A stretch of DNA of 64,000 nt from Bacteroidales bacterium. Its GTDB lineage: Bacteria > Bacteroidota > Bacteroidia > Bacteroidales > UBA932. Below, in pieces: positions 45,907 to 56,016 of the stretch. Below the pieces are notes generated by a model that saw nothing but the letters and a program-made list of their open reading frames with translations, was not told where the DNA came from and ran no database searches. The stretch spans positions 157,194 to 221,193 of the forward strand of contig JAGAIM010000072.1 in the NCBI GenBank assembly GCA_017626555.1. Direction: 5' to 3'. A program made the position numbers and the translations under genes. Numbering within the stretch: position 1 is the stretch's first letter; each line of letters opens with the position of its first letter.

Positions 45907-46971
45907 ATGAAGATCAAACTTTTAGGAAAGAATCTGGACGAACTCAAGAGACTCGTCGCAGAAGAGGGTCTGCCGGCATTTGCTGCCCGGCAGATTGCCC
46001 AATGGCTTTATGTGAAGAAAGTGCGCTCTATTGACGAAATGACCAACCTTTCGAAAATAGCAAGGGCGAAACTGTCCGAAAAATACGAGGTGGGTGTCGT
46101 TCCGTATGCGGGACTTCAGATTTCGTCGGACGGAACCAAGAAATATCTGTTTCCTGTGAGTTGCTCACACAGGAGAGGCTTGAATCTGAGAGTTAAAGAA
46201 GATGAATTGGAGACAAGTGCAATAGAAGCGGTGATGATTCCTGATTCAGATCGTGCAACTTTATGCGTATCTTCACAGGCAGGATGCAGGATGGGGTGCA
46301 GATTTTGTATGACAGGTCGTCAGGGTTTCCACGGGCATCTTTCAGCAGCGGACATAATATCGCAGTTCATAGCCGTAGATGAGTCGGACAGACTGACCAA
46401 TGCAGTTTTTATGGGAATGGGTGAGCCGCTGGATAATTATGACAATGTAATGCGCGCAATAGAGATATTGACGGCAGATTGGGGATTTGCCTGGAGCCCT
46501 AAAAGGATAACGCTTTCGACGATCGGTGTACTGCCGAATCTGAAGCGGTATCTTGAGGAAAGCAAATGCCATCTGGCTGTGAGTCTGCATAATCCGATTC
46601 CTCAGGAACGTCTGGACATTATGCCGGTGCAAGGAGCCTGGCCGATTCAGGAAGTGATTGACCTTATCAGGCAGTATGATTTCAGCGGACAGAGACGTGT
46701 CAGTTTTGAATATACAATGTTTGCCGGCTTCAATGATACCAAGGCTCACGCAGATGCATTGATACGTATGCTCAGGGGACTCGAATGCAGGATGAATCTG
46801 ATCAGATTCCATAAGATTCCGGATTTTCCATACGAGACATCTCCTGATGTGATTATGAATAATTTCAAGGAACGGCTGAATAATTCCGGGATCGTGACGA
46901 CTATCAGAGCGTCCAGAGGAGAGGATATTCTTGCTGCCTGCGGTATGCTGGCAGGACAACATAATTCCTGA
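45907..46971 (+). CDS. rlmN: 23S rRNA/tRNA adenine-C2 methyltransferase RlmN
   Basis: This is a 354-residue radical-SAM methyltransferase. The 4Fe-4S Cys triad is in [11 protein letters not shown]; other motifs are [27 protein letters not shown] and LAVSLHNP. The C-terminal methyl-carrying Cys is in [11 protein letters not shown]. It methylates A2503 of 23S rRNA and A37 of some tRNAs. A GTG codon at 45901 is a possible alternative start. A hairpin with a 10-C loop (46963-46992) follows the gene. Confidence 0.96.
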   Translation: MKIKLLGKNLDELKRLVAEEGLPAFAARQIAQWLYVKKVRSIDEMTNLSKIARAKLSEKYEVGVVPYAGLQISSDGTKKYLFPVSCSHRRGLNLRVKEDELETSAIEAVMIPDSDRATLCVSSQAGCRMGCRFCMTGRQGFHGHLSAADIISQFIAVDESDRLTNAVFMGMGEPLDNYDNVMRAIEILTADWGFAWSPKRITLSTIGVLPNLKRYLEESKCHLAVSLHNPIPQERLDIMPVQGAWPIQEVIDLIRQYDFSGQRRVSFEYTMFAGFNDTKAHADALIRMLRGLECRMNLIRFHKIPDFPYETSPDVIMNNFKERLNNSGIVTTIRASRGEDILAACGMLAGQHNS

Positions 46972-46992
46972 ATCCCCCCCCCCGCAGGAATT
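46963..46992. terminator. Hairpin with C10 loop after rlmN
   Basis: AATTCCTG (46963-46970) pairs with CAGGAATT (46985-46992); the loop contains ten consecutive C (46974-46983). It spans the rlmN stop. A long C run in a loop is uncommon and may be length-variable. Confidence 0.55.
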
Positions 46993-47023
46993 CTTTGCCC
47001 GTTATTGATATAAAACGGATATT

Positions 47024-49411
47024 ATGAAGAGATTGATGATATTGGCCTTGTTTTTCTGCCTTATGGCCGTATCCGGATATGGCAGGGTGCATCGGGGAAT
47101 CGATCCGGCTGCGGACTCGGTTTCTGTTGCAAGGATGAGAGAGCGGATGGATCAGATCCGTCAGTATCGTCCTACGGTGGCGCTTGTCCTGAGCGGCGGT
47201 GGTGCCAAAGGTGCCGCTCACGTTGGTGTCATCAGATATATAGAGGAACTTGGGATCCCGGTGGATATGGTCCTGGGAACGAGTATGGGTGGTCTGATCG
47301 GAGGCCTTTATTCTCTGGGATATACTGTTGAACAGATGGATTCATTGGTCAGGAATATGGATTGGAACTGGGCACTGAGTGACAGACTGTCAAGGAAATA
47401 TATTACTTATTCCGACCTGAAGTATAAAGAAAAGTATCTCCTTTCTATTCCTTTTTTCTATGAGAAGGACTACTACAGGATGATGAAGGCTGATGAGAAC
47501 CGCTTCGATCCGGCCCACAAAAGAGACATCCTTCACGTCGGTGCCGATAATGAGGATGGAGCAGAAATGCTCAAGAAGAATCTTCTTGGAAGCCTTCCAT
47601 CCGGTTATATTTATGGTCAGAATGTAAGCAATCTGATAAGTTCCCTTACCATCGGATATCAGGATCCTATGAGTTTTCAGGATCTTCCCATACCTTTTGT
47701 ATGCGTCGCGTCCGATATGGTGTCCGGCAAAGCAAAGATATGGCACGAGGGAAAGATAAATGATGCGATGCGCTCGACTATGTCCATCCCAGGTATGTTC
47801 GCGCCGGTGAGGGTTGATGGAATGGTGCTGGTCGATGGAGGTCTGAGAGACAATTATCCTACTGCATTGGCGCGTGAAATGGGAGCGGATATCATCATCG
47901 GTGTGGATCTTTCAGAGACAAGAAGGACATATACTGATGTGAATAATATCGGTGATATCATCGGTCAGGGTATTGATATGCTCGGACGTGATGCCTTTGA
48001 CCGTAATGTCAATATTCCGGATGTAAAGATACGCCCGCAGTTGCGTGGATACAATATGATGAGTTTCGATGCGGAAAGCATCGATACTATTATGGTCAGA
48101 GGATTGGAAGCCGCTATCGCACAGGATTCAATCTTGAGAGAAGTTGCAAAAAGGACAAAGGGAGGATTCAAAGTGCCGAGAAAGCCTTCTGCATTCGGCT
48201 TCGAGACGGATTCTCTTGTCATTGCCGATGTGGAGATAAGAGGGGTGCTTCCAAGAGAAGGTGAACTTCTGGAGAAAAGGCTGAACCTTAAATTCGGACA
48301 GAAGATCAGCAAAGAGGATCTGAATGATATTGTTGCCAAAATATATGGTACGCAGTCGTACGATTATGTCACGTACGAACTTCTGGGTGATGTGGAACCG
48401 TTCAAACTTGTACTGAACTGCCGCAAGGGACCTATACATCAGTTGGGGCTCGGAGTCCGTGCCGATACGGAGGAAATAGTATCAGTGCTGCTTAACATCG
48501 GATTCAACGCTCATAAACTTCACGGTCATATATATGACTTCTCCGGTAAGGTCAGCGCCAATCCATATCTGCAGTTTCATTGGTCGTACGATCTACCTAA
48601 GATGCCTACTGTCAACGCAAAGGCCGCTATAAGATGGACCGATCTCAATATGCTGAATTTCGGCAATAACAATCTGAGCCTCAGTTATCTGTGTGCCAAG
48701 CAGGAGTTCTATCTGTCCAATATCAAATGGCGTCATATCGACATAAAGGCAGGAGTAAGGAATGAAGTGTTTGATATCCGGAACATAAAGTCGTCTCAGA
48801 TCATTGGTGACTATGACTTCGATCAATTGACTAATGATTTCGTATCTCTTTATATGGACTCAAGAACAGACACATTCGATGACGGATATTTCCCGACAAC
48901 CGGTGTCAGTGCAGGCCTTTCATATACCTGGACATTTGCAGGATTCCCGCACAGATTCAATAATTTCCATACAATACAGGCGGATGTGAAGACGGTTGTT
49001 ACCGCTGGCGATATATTTGCATTCATACCTTCTGTCAATTGCCGTTTCCTTCTTGGTAAGGATGTGCCGGTGGCGTATTTCAATGCTGTGGGAGGTTCTC
49101 TCGCAGGACGTTACATCGATCAGCAGATGCCGTTCCTGGGAGTTACGAATCTGTATGCGATGAAGAATATACTGACTGTGTATCGGACAGATCTTAGATT
49201 CAGGTTGGCCAGGAACCATTATCTTACCGGCATAGTCAATTATGCCAGGGATTGTGATGTGCTAAAAAATTATGCAGTCGGTCCTGGACATTTCGGAGCG
49301 GCTGTGGAATATTCTTTTGACACTATTTTCGGTCCCCTCAGTGCCAATGTACACTGGTCGGACATTACTGGAAAAGTGGGATTCTATTTAAGTGCAGGTT
49401 ACAGTTTCTGA
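47024..49411 (+). CDS. Patatin-like phospholipase with outer-membrane beta-barrel
   Basis: This is a 795-residue outer-membrane protein with a signal peptide. The patatin domain (residues ~50-330) has the oxyanion loop GGGAKGAAHVGV, nucleophile Ser in GTSMGGL and catalytic Asp in VDGGLRDN. A POTRA-like segment (DVEIRGVLPREGELLEKRL; KFGQKISKEDL) links to a C-terminal barrel of the Omp85/surface-antigen type ending in F (FYLSAGYSF). This order is that of PlpD-like type Vd autotransporters, which expose or release a lipase. In Bacteroidetes a cell-bound form is usual. Confidence 0.92.
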   Translation: MKRLMILALFFCLMAVSGYGRVHRGIDPAADSVSVARMRERMDQIRQYRPTVALVLSGGGAKGAAHVGVIRYIEELGIPVDMVLGTSMGGLIGGLYSLGYTVEQMDSLVRNMDWNWALSDRLSRKYITYSDLKYKEKYLLSIPFFYEKDYYRMMKADENRFDPAHKRDILHVGADNEDGAEMLKKNLLGSLPSGYIYGQNVSNLISSLTIGYQDPMSFQDLPIPFVCVASDMVSGKAKIWHEGKINDAMRSTMSIPGMFAPVRVDGMVLVDGGLRDNYPTALAREMGADIIIGVDLSETRRTYTDVNNIGDIIGQGIDMLGRDAFDRNVNIPDVKIRPQLRGYNMMSFDAESIDTIMVRGLEAAIAQDSILREVAKRTKGGFKVPRKPSAFGFETDSLVIADVEIRGVLPREGELLEKRLNLKFGQKISKEDLNDIVAKIYGTQSYDYVTYELLGDVEPFKLVLNCRKGPIHQLGLGVRADTEEIVSVLLNIGFNAHKLHGHIYDFSGKVSANPYLQFHWSYDLPKMPTVNAKAAIRWTDLNMLNFGNNNLSLSYLCAKQEFYLSNIKWRHIDIKAGVRNEVFDIRNIKSSQIIGDYDFDQLTNDFVSLYMDSRTDTFDDGYFPTTGVSAGLSYTWTFAGFPHRFNNFHTIQADVKTVVTAGDIFAFIPSVNCRFLLGKDVPVAYFNAVGGSLAGRYIDQQMPFLGVTNLYAMKNILTVYRTDLRFRLARNHYLTGIVNYARDCDVLKNYAVGPGHFGAAVEYSFDTIFGPLSANVHWSDITGKVGFYLSAGYSF

Positions 49412-49414
49412 TTT

Positions 49415-49906
49415 ATGCGTGGAGGAGAAAACAAGGATCCGCTTAAGGTGACGGACAGGATGAGGGCTCTTTGTTCCAAGAGAGAGTATTGCAGTTCGGA
49501 CATTATGAAGAAGGTTCTGACTGCTTTAGGAGATGACAAGGAGGCTGCTCATAAGATTGTGTCTTCTCTGATAGAAGAAAAATATATAGATGATCTCAGA
49601 TACGCTTCTGCATACGCGCGCGATAAATCCTCCATTGCAGGATGGGGGGCGGCGAAAATAAGATATATGCTTTCTGCCAAAGGTATATCCAGGGAAACAA
49701 TTGCAGAGGCTCTGGAGGGAATCGATGATTGCAAGGCTGCAGGAAGGTTACAAAAACTGATGGAGGCTAAGGCTCGTTCTTTGAAAGATGATCCGCAGGC
49801 CAGACTCAAGATGCTTCGTTTCGGTATGGGGAGAGGCTATTCGTATGAAGAGGTCGCGGAAGTAACGGAAATGATTATTGCTGAATGGAAAAATACAGAA
49901 AACTGA
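49415..49906 (+). CDS. recX: Regulatory protein RecX
   Basis: This is a 163-residue three-helix-repeat protein, the family length. Motifs: ALCSKREYCSSDIMKKV, SSLIEEKYIDDLRYASAYARDK and GAAKIRYMLSAKGISRETI. RecX binds and inhibits RecA filaments. It starts 4 bp after the patatin gene and overlaps the next gene by 22 bp. Confidence 0.93.
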   Translation: MRGGENKDPLKVTDRMRALCSKREYCSSDIMKKVLTALGDDKEAAHKIVSSLIEEKYIDDLRYASAYARDKSSIAGWGAAKIRYMLSAKGISRETIAEALEGIDDCKAAGRLQKLMEAKARSLKDDPQARLKMLRFGMGRGYSYEEVAEVTEMIIAEWKNTEN

Positions 49907-51810
49907 CTTCAGAAGAGATTGATACTCTCAAGTCGCAGATGTGCACGGCATCAGATTGGGATGCCATAGAGGTGGCGGAGGATTTTTCGCCGGAAAATGT
50001 CAGATATGCAAGATTTTCAGGTAATATCCGGCTGGGAACGTTCAGGAAGGAATTCAACTTGGCAGGAGGAATGGTCAAGCATTCGGGGATTTATTATGCG
50101 ACTCTGCATAATGTAACCGTGGGAGATGACTGCTGCATCGAAAATGTCAAGAATTATATCGCCAATTATCATATCGGAAGCGGTACCTTTATAGAGAATG
50201 TGGATATCATTCTGACTGACGGTATCAGCACTTTCGGAAACGGCGTCCAGGTGTCTGTGCTTAATGAGACTGGAGGATGCGAAGTTATGATTTATGACCG
50301 CCTGTCTGCCCAGTTGGCTTATCTGATGGCCTTTTACAGGCACAGACCTTCACTGCTTTCAAGTCTGCACGCTATGATAGGGCAGTATAGCCGCTCAGTG
50401 GAATCCTCTTTCGGAACAATAGGCCGGAATGTCGTCATCGCAGATGCAGGTTATATAAAGAATGTACGTATCGGGGATTCCTGCAAGATAGAAGGAGCAT
50501 CCCGTCTAAAGAATGGAAGTATAAACAGTAATCCGGAGGCTCCCGTACATATCGGAGTAGGTGTGATAGGGGATGACTTCATTATTTCAAGCGGTTCCAG
50601 TGTCGAAGATGGGGTGGCATTTTCCCGTTGCTTCATCGGACAGGCCTGTCGGCTCGGACATAACTACTCTGCATCAGACTCATTGTTTTTCAGCAATTGT
50701 CACGGAGAGAACGGAGAGGCTTGTGCGATATTTGCCGGGCCGTTCACGGTTACGCATCATAAATCTACTTTGCTTATTGCCGGTATGTTCTCTTTTATGA
50801 ATGCCGGATCCGGCTCCAACCAGAGCAACCACCTTTATAAACTTGGTCCTATTCATCACGGAATGATGGAAAGGGGCGCCAAGACTGCATCGGACTCGTA
50901 TATACTATGGCCGGCCAAGGTCGGGGCCTTTTCACTTGTTATGGGCCGACACGTCTGTCATCAGGATACCTCCGATCTGCCGTTCTCGTATCTTATAGAG
51001 CAGCAGAGTACTTCCTATATAATGCCCGGGGCCAATCTCAAGAGCGTCGGTACGATAAGGGATGCAAAGAAGTGGCCTTCCAGGGACAGAAGAAAAGGGC
51101 CGGGCAAACTTGACAGCATCAATTTCAATCTTCTCAGTCCCTATACTGTCCAGAAGATGCTTCGTGCCGTAGATATACTGAATGAATTGAAGAGAGTCTC
51201 GGGAGATACTTCTGATTATTATGCCTATCAAAGTGGTAGAATTAAAGCCACTTCGTTGGCGAATGGTTTGAGATATTATGGTTATGCTATAGATAAATTC
51301 TTTGGCAATTCCTTGATTACCAGGATAATGAATGCGGAGTTCTCCTCGTTGGAAGATCTCCGTCGAACCTTTGTCCCTAAATCTCAATATGGGGATGGGG
51401 AATGGGTCGATATGGCCGGAATGATTGCTCCCGGGAGGGCTGTGGAGGATATTGTTTCGGATGTGGAGAGTGGCAGGACTTCTGATCTGGAAATACTGAA
51501 TGAGCGTATTTCTTCTCTTCATTCGGAGTATTATCACTATGAATGGAGATGGGCTTGCAAGGCAATGGAGGAGTATTATCGATTCAGACTGTCGGAACTG
51601 TCAGTGGAGGATCTTCAGAAACTGATTCTCAGGTGGAGAGATTCTGTGGTGGCACTGGACAGGCTGTTATACGAGGATGCCAGGAAAGAGTTCTCTCTCA
51701 GCGGTATGTCGGATTTTGAGTCGGATCCATTTGTACGCTCTGTCAAGGAACATATTCAAGTCAAGTCCGCTCTTGCCGATCAGGTGCTGGAAAAACTGAA
51801 CTCCATATAA
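49885..51810 (+). CDS. DUF4954-like left-handed beta-helix protein
   Basis: This is a 641-residue cytoplasmic protein. The middle (~90-380) consists of hexapeptide-like turns (VGDDCCIENVKNYIANYHIG; IGDSCKIEGASRLKNGSI; IGVGVIGDDFIISSGSSVEDG), as in left-handed beta-helix acyl- or nucleotidyl-transferases. I recall this as the Bacteroidetes DUF4954 family, whose function is not known. The C-terminal ~230 residues are helical. A sugar-nucleotide role is possible but not shown. The start overlaps recX by 22 bp, suggesting translational coupling. Confidence 0.75.
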   Translation: MEKYRKLTSEEIDTLKSQMCTASDWDAIEVAEDFSPENVRYARFSGNIRLGTFRKEFNLAGGMVKHSGIYYATLHNVTVGDDCCIENVKNYIANYHIGSGTFIENVDIILTDGISTFGNGVQVSVLNETGGCEVMIYDRLSAQLAYLMAFYRHRPSLLSSLHAMIGQYSRSVESSFGTIGRNVVIADAGYIKNVRIGDSCKIEGASRLKNGSINSNPEAPVHIGVGVIGDDFIISSGSSVEDGVAFSRCFIGQACRLGHNYSASDSLFFSNCHGENGEACAIFAGPFTVTHHKSTLLIAGMFSFMNAGSGSNQSNHLYKLGPIHHGMMERGAKTASDSYILWPAKVGAFSLVMGRHVCHQDTSDLPFSYLIEQQSTSYIMPGANLKSVGTIRDAKKWPSRDRRKGPGKLDSINFNLLSPYTVQKMLRAVDILNELKRVSGDTSDYYAYQSGRIKATSLANGLRYYGYAIDKFFGNSLITRIMNAEFSSLEDLRRTFVPKSQYGDGEWVDMAGMIAPGRAVEDIVSDVESGRTSDLEILNERISSLHSEYYHYEWRWACKAMEEYYRFRLSELSVEDLQKLILRWRDSVVALDRLLYEDARKEFSLSGMSDFESDPFVRSVKEHIQVKSALADQVLEKLNSI

Positions 51811-51855
51811 TCTTTCGGGTAGCACCTAATGTGTTCACTGTCAGCAAATTAAAAG

Positions 51856-51887
51856 AAATGCCTGCTGTAAATCTACAGCAGGCATTT
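51856..51887. terminator. CAGCAGGC hairpin repeat, copy 2 (terminator)
   Basis: AAATGCCTGCTGTA (51856-51869) pairs with TACAGCAGGCATTT (51874-51887), 14 bp perfect with an AATC loop. It lies between the convergent DUF4954 and ppdK genes. The sequence CAGCAGGCATTTTG(C/T)GTAAG is shared with 35482-35500. Confidence 0.85.
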
Positions 51888-51909
51888 TGTGTAAGTGATT
51901 GATTGACAA

Positions 51910-54651
51910 TTACTTGTTTGCCTTGATTGCAGCCTGAGCAGCAGCGAGGCGTGCGATAGGAACTCGGAATGGAGAGCAAGATACATAGTTGAGGCCGATC
52001 TTGTAGCAGAACTCAACTGATGCAGGATCTCCACCGTGCTCACCGCAGATACCGCACTTGAGGCTCTCGCCAGCAACAGCCTCACGAGACTTGCGTCCCT
52101 CTACGACAGCGTGCTCAACGAGTTTACCTACAGACTTCTGGTCGAGAGTCTTGAATGGGTCTGCGTCGAGAATCTTGTTGCCGAGGTAGTCACCCATAAA
52201 TGTTCCGATGTCATCACGTGAGAAACCGAATGTCATCTGGGTAAGGTCGTTTGTACCGAATGAGAAGAACTCTGCAGTACGTGCCATACGGTCAGCAGTG
52301 AGGGCTGCACGTGGGATTTCGATCATAGTACCGAACTTGTACTTGATGTCGAAGCCGAAGTGTGCCTCAACCTCAGCGCGGATCTTCTCGCAGATAGCCT
52401 TCTGGAAGCAAAGTTCACGCTCAGAGATGGTTACAGGAACCATAATCTCAGGCATAGGGTTGAATCCTTCCTTCTTAAGTTCACCTGCTGCAGTGAAGAT
52501 AGCGCGGAACTGAGTCTCTGAAATCATAGGATATGTGATGTGGAGACGTACACCACGGTGACCCATCATAGGATTGACCTCGTGGAGTGACTCGCCACGC
52601 TTCTCGATCTCACCTACAGTGATGTGGAGTTCTTCTGCGAGTTCATTCTTCTTGAGTTCAGTCTGAGGTACGAACTCGTGGAGAGGTGGGTCGAGGAGAC
52701 GGAAGGTAACCGGCTTAGAGTCCATAACCTTCATTGTACCCTTGACAGCAGCCTTGATGAATGGCTCAAGTTCTGCAAGAGCAGCCTTACGCTCGTCGTC
52801 AGTCTTTGCAAGGATCATCTTGCGGAGTTTTGAGAGCGGAGTCTCAGCATTCTGACCATAGAACATATGCTCGATACGGAAGAGACCGATACCCTCTGCA
52901 CCGAAACTGATAGCACGTGCTGCATCCTCTGGAGTATCAGCATTTGTGCGTACGCCCATTGTGCGGAACTTGTCAACGATCTCCATAAATTTCACGAAAC
53001 GTGGGTTGTCAGATGCATCCATTGTGTCGATGGCAACATCATAAACGTTACCCTTTGCACCGTTGAGTGAAAGAACGTCACCCTCGTGATATTCCTTGTC
53101 AGATCCCTTGAACTTGATTACCTTGTTCTCGAGGTCGATGTGCATAGCCTCGCAACCTACGATACAGCACTTACCCCATCCACGTGCCACGAGAGCAGCG
53201 TGTGAAGTCATACCTCCGCGCTGTGTAAGGATACCTGAGCAAGCACGCATACCCTCTACGTCCTCTGGTGAAGTTTCCTCGCGGACAAGGATTGTAGCGA
53301 TACCCTTCTCAGCAGCCTCCATAGCAGCCTCGGAAGTGAAAGCGATAACACCTACAGCACCACCTGGAGATGCAGGAAGACCGTTTGCAACCACTGTAGC
53401 CTTCTTCTCGGAAGCAGGGTCAAGGATAGGGTGGAGGATCTCGTCAAGTTGAGCAGGAGCGATACGTGTCACTGCTGTCTTCTCATCGATCATACCTTCC
53501 TCGAGCATATCCATAGCCATATTGAGGGCTGCAAGACCAGTTCTCTTACCTACGCGGCACTGGAGCATCCAGAGTTTTCCGTCCTGGATTGTGAACTCTA
53601 TGTCCTGCATATCGTGGAAGTGGTTCTCAAGGTGGAGACGGATGCCGTCGAGTTCCTTGTAAACCTCAGGCATAGAAGTCTCGAGAGAAGCAAGGTGCTG
53701 GTTGTGAGGATTCTTTGTAGCCTCGTTGAGCGGGTTAGGAGTACGGATACCTGCTACAACGTCCTCACCCTGAGCGTTGATGAGCCACTCACCGTAGAAC
53801 TTGTTGTCACCGTTGGCAGGGTTACGTGAGAACGCAACACCAGTCGCTGATGTAGAACCCATATTACCGAATACCATTGACTGTACGTTTACAGCGGTAC
53901 CCCACTCGTCAGGAATACCCTCGATGCGGCGGTAAGCGATGGCACGCTTTCCGTTCCAGGACTTGAATACGCCACCGATAGATCCCCAAAGTTGAGCCTC
54001 TGCTGAATCAGGGAACTCAGTGCCGAGAACTTCCTTCACGCGAACCTTGAATCTGTCGCAGAGATCCATAAGTTCTTCAGCAGTAAGGTCTGTGTCTGAA
54101 GTATAGCCCTTAGCGACCTTCACTTCTTCCATCATCCTGTCAAGTTGCTGACGGATACCCTGACCATCCGCTGGCTCGATACCTTCAGCCTTCTCCATTA
54201 CAACGTCAGAGTACATCATAATGAGACGACGGTAAGCGTCATATACGAAACGAGGATTCTGAGTTTTCTCGATCATACCAGGGATAGTCTCAGAGCAGAG
54301 ACCGATGTTGAGGATTGTATCCATCATACCTGGCATTGAACTGCGGGCACCTGAACGGCAGGATACGAGGAGAGGATTCTCCTTATCGCCGAACTTCATA
54401 CCCATAATTTCTTCTGTCTTCTTGAGTGCCTCTGCTACCTCGGCCTTGAGAGCATCATTGTAGCCGCCACCGAGTTCATAATACTCGGTACAGCACTCTG
54501 TTGTGATTGTGAATCCTGCAGGAACAGGGATGTTGAGTGTACACATCTCAGCGAGGTTTGCACCCTTTCCACCGAGGAGTTCACGCATAGTTCCATTACC
54601 CTCAGCGGTCTTGCCACCGAAGCAATAGACTCTTTTCTTGTTAGATTCCAT
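51910..54651 (-). CDS. ppdK: Pyruvate, phosphate dikinase
   Basis: This is a 913-residue three-domain enzyme: N-terminal ATP-grasp (GGKGANLAEMCTL; GLAALNMAMDML), central phospho-His domain with the His of QRGGMTSHAALVARGWGK, and the C-terminal PEP/pyruvate barrel with CGEHGGDPASVEF (acid Cys). It interconverts pyruvate and PEP with ATP and phosphate; in anaerobes it links glycolysis and gluconeogenesis. The start at 54651 (MESNKKRVYCFGGK) fits the family. Confidence 0.97.
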   Translation of the reverse strand: MESNKKRVYCFGGKTAEGNGTMRELLGGKGANLAEMCTLNIPVPAGFTITTECCTEYYELGGGYNDALKAEVAEALKKTEEIMGMKFGDKENPLLVSCRSGARSSMPGMMDTILNIGLCSETIPGMIEKTQNPRFVYDAYRRLIMMYSDVVMEKAEGIEPADGQGIRQQLDRMMEEVKVAKGYTSDTDLTAEELMDLCDRFKVRVKEVLGTEFPDSAEAQLWGSIGGVFKSWNGKRAIAYRRIEGIPDEWGTAVNVQSMVFGNMGSTSATGVAFSRNPANGDNKFYGEWLINAQGEDVVAGIRTPNPLNEATKNPHNQHLASLETSMPEVYKELDGIRLHLENHFHDMQDIEFTIQDGKLWMLQCRVGKRTGLAALNMAMDMLEEGMIDEKTAVTRIAPAQLDEILHPILDPASEKKATVVANGLPASPGGAVGVIAFTSEAAMEAAEKGIATILVREETSPEDVEGMRACSGILTQRGGMTSHAALVARGWGKCCIVGCEAMHIDLENKVIKFKGSDKEYHEGDVLSLNGAKGNVYDVAIDTMDASDNPRFVKFMEIVDKFRTMGVRTNADTPEDAARAISFGAEGIGLFRIEHMFYGQNAETPLSKLRKMILAKTDDERKAALAELEPFIKAAVKGTMKVMDSKPVTFRLLDPPLHEFVPQTELKKNELAEELHITVGEIEKRGESLHEVNPMMGHRGVRLHITYPMISETQFRAIFTAAGELKKEGFNPMPEIMVPVTISERELCFQKAICEKIRAEVEAHFGFDIKYKFGTMIEIPRAALTADRMARTAEFFSFGTNDLTQMTFGFSRDDIGTFMGDYLGNKILDADPFKTLDQKSVGKLVEHAVVEGRKSREAVAGESLKCGICGEHGGDPASVEFCYKIGLNYVSCSPFRVPIARLAAAQAAIKANK

Positions 54652-54786
54652 AATTGTAAGTATTTGATTATTAATAAATAATATCAATATAACGATAGTG
54701 CCGGATTTTCCCTTGTCCAAAACAGAAAAAATCCGGCGCGAATTTAATCATTTTTCCTGAAAAATCATCAAAGAAATTCAGGTAAA

Positions 54787-55944
54787 TCAGTCTTCGCCTT
54801 CACTGGCCTGTTCAAGTAGAGATGCAAGAATACACGCTACGTCAGTTCGCCTGCTTTCCTTGAAACTGATCCCCTTGCTCTCCGGAGCAGGATGCCCTAT
54901 CGGATAATAGGCAACATCCTGCAGAAGAAGTTGTGAGTCAAGATAATCGTAATCATTGTCATTGATCTGGATCAGTACTCCTGGTATTTCTCCGAAGAGA
55001 AGTCTGGTTCTGTCTGTCTCCTGATACGATGCCATCAGACCGCTCAAGTCGATCTCTGTTCCGCATTCCTTGCACATAGATGCCGCTGCTGTGGCAAGTC
55101 CTCCGTCTGAAACTGTGGCTCCGGCAACTACGATACCATCCTCGATCAGTTCTCTGACGACTTCATAACAGTCTATGAAATAATCCGGATCCTGGATATG
55201 AGGGCCTACGCCTCCGTTATGCCCTTGAGTCTGAGCCAGAAGCGAACCTCCGATGTTGTATGTGCAGGTGTCGAATGGTATATAGATCAGCCAGTCTGAG
55301 GCATCGGGGCTGATTGATGAGGCACATCTGCGTTCTTCCGATATCCAAGGATGTCGGCTCTGGAAAGGAGAATCTTTCAGACAGATGTCATCCTGAGTAT
55401 CATCTTTGCTTTCTGTTTCCTTGTCAGGGAGCCAGGCATAAAATTCCAGGCTGCTTTCTGAATCTGTTTCTTCAAATATATAGTCGTTCAGTCTGACACC
55501 TAGGTCAAAGATATATGAACTGGCGGCTTCGACTGACTGGTAGAATGCGGCCATATTGCCAAGAGGACGTATGTTCCAGTTCCATTTTGCCCAAAGGTCA
55601 AGATTCCCCAGACGGAAGTGTCCTGTATTCCATATCCTGTCAATCAATGCCTTGGCAACTCTCTGTCTTGTGAAGGCTTCAGGGTATAGAAGACTGAAAA
55701 AGCGTTCTTTCCCAGCCGCTTTGCTGCAATCTTCGAGATACTTCAGATCATTGGATGAATCGTATCTGAATGAAGTTACTGGCGGATCGGTTGATTCATC
55801 TATAATGTCGTCAAATCTCTGGCTTGTCAAAGGAAGTAAGTCTCCGTCCTTCATACATTCGCAAAGAAGTTCGGCAGGCGTAGCATCGAATCTGACTCCA
55901 TCGATGATGTATTGGGAATATAAAACTGATTCTTTTTCGGTCAT
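54787..55944 (-). CDS. AIR-synthase/PurL C-terminal-like protein
   Basis: This is a 385-residue protein. The second half has the ATP-fold motifs of the AIR synthase C-terminal domain as in PurL and PurM: VVAGATVSDGGLATAAASM, LLFGEIPGVLIQIND and YPIGHPAPES. The first half (WNWNIRPLGNMAAFYQSVEAA) shows PurL-like segments but lacks the glutaminase domain and has a diverged ATP-binding half. Full PurL is over 700 residues, so this is a short stand-alone relative found in Bacteroidales as far as I recall; its reaction is unknown. ATG at 55944 is preferred over an upstream GTG. Confidence 0.65.
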   Translation of the reverse strand: MTEKESVLYSQYIIDGVRFDATPAELLCECMKDGDLLPLTSQRFDDIIDESTDPPVTSFRYDSSNDLKYLEDCSKAAGKERFFSLLYPEAFTRQRVAKALIDRIWNTGHFRLGNLDLWAKWNWNIRPLGNMAAFYQSVEAASSYIFDLGVRLNDYIFEETDSESSLEFYAWLPDKETESKDDTQDDICLKDSPFQSRHPWISEERRCASSISPDASDWLIYIPFDTCTYNIGGSLLAQTQGHNGGVGPHIQDPDYFIDCYEVVRELIEDGIVVAGATVSDGGLATAAASMCKECGTEIDLSGLMASYQETDRTRLLFGEIPGVLIQINDNDYDYLDSQLLLQDVAYYPIGHPAPESKGISFKESRRTDVACILASLLEQASEGED

Positions 55945-55982
55945 ATAACGCACACATTGTGGATAAACTTTGTAAAAATAGT

Positions 55983-55990
55983 TAATTTTG
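55983..55990 (+). promoter_or_regulatory. Bacteroides-type -7 box for folC
   Basis: TAATTTTG matches TAnnTTTG, 26 bp upstream of the folC start codon at 56017. Confidence 0.5.
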
Positions 55991-56016
55991 TATTCTTTAC
56001 AAACAGTTTCTTTATT

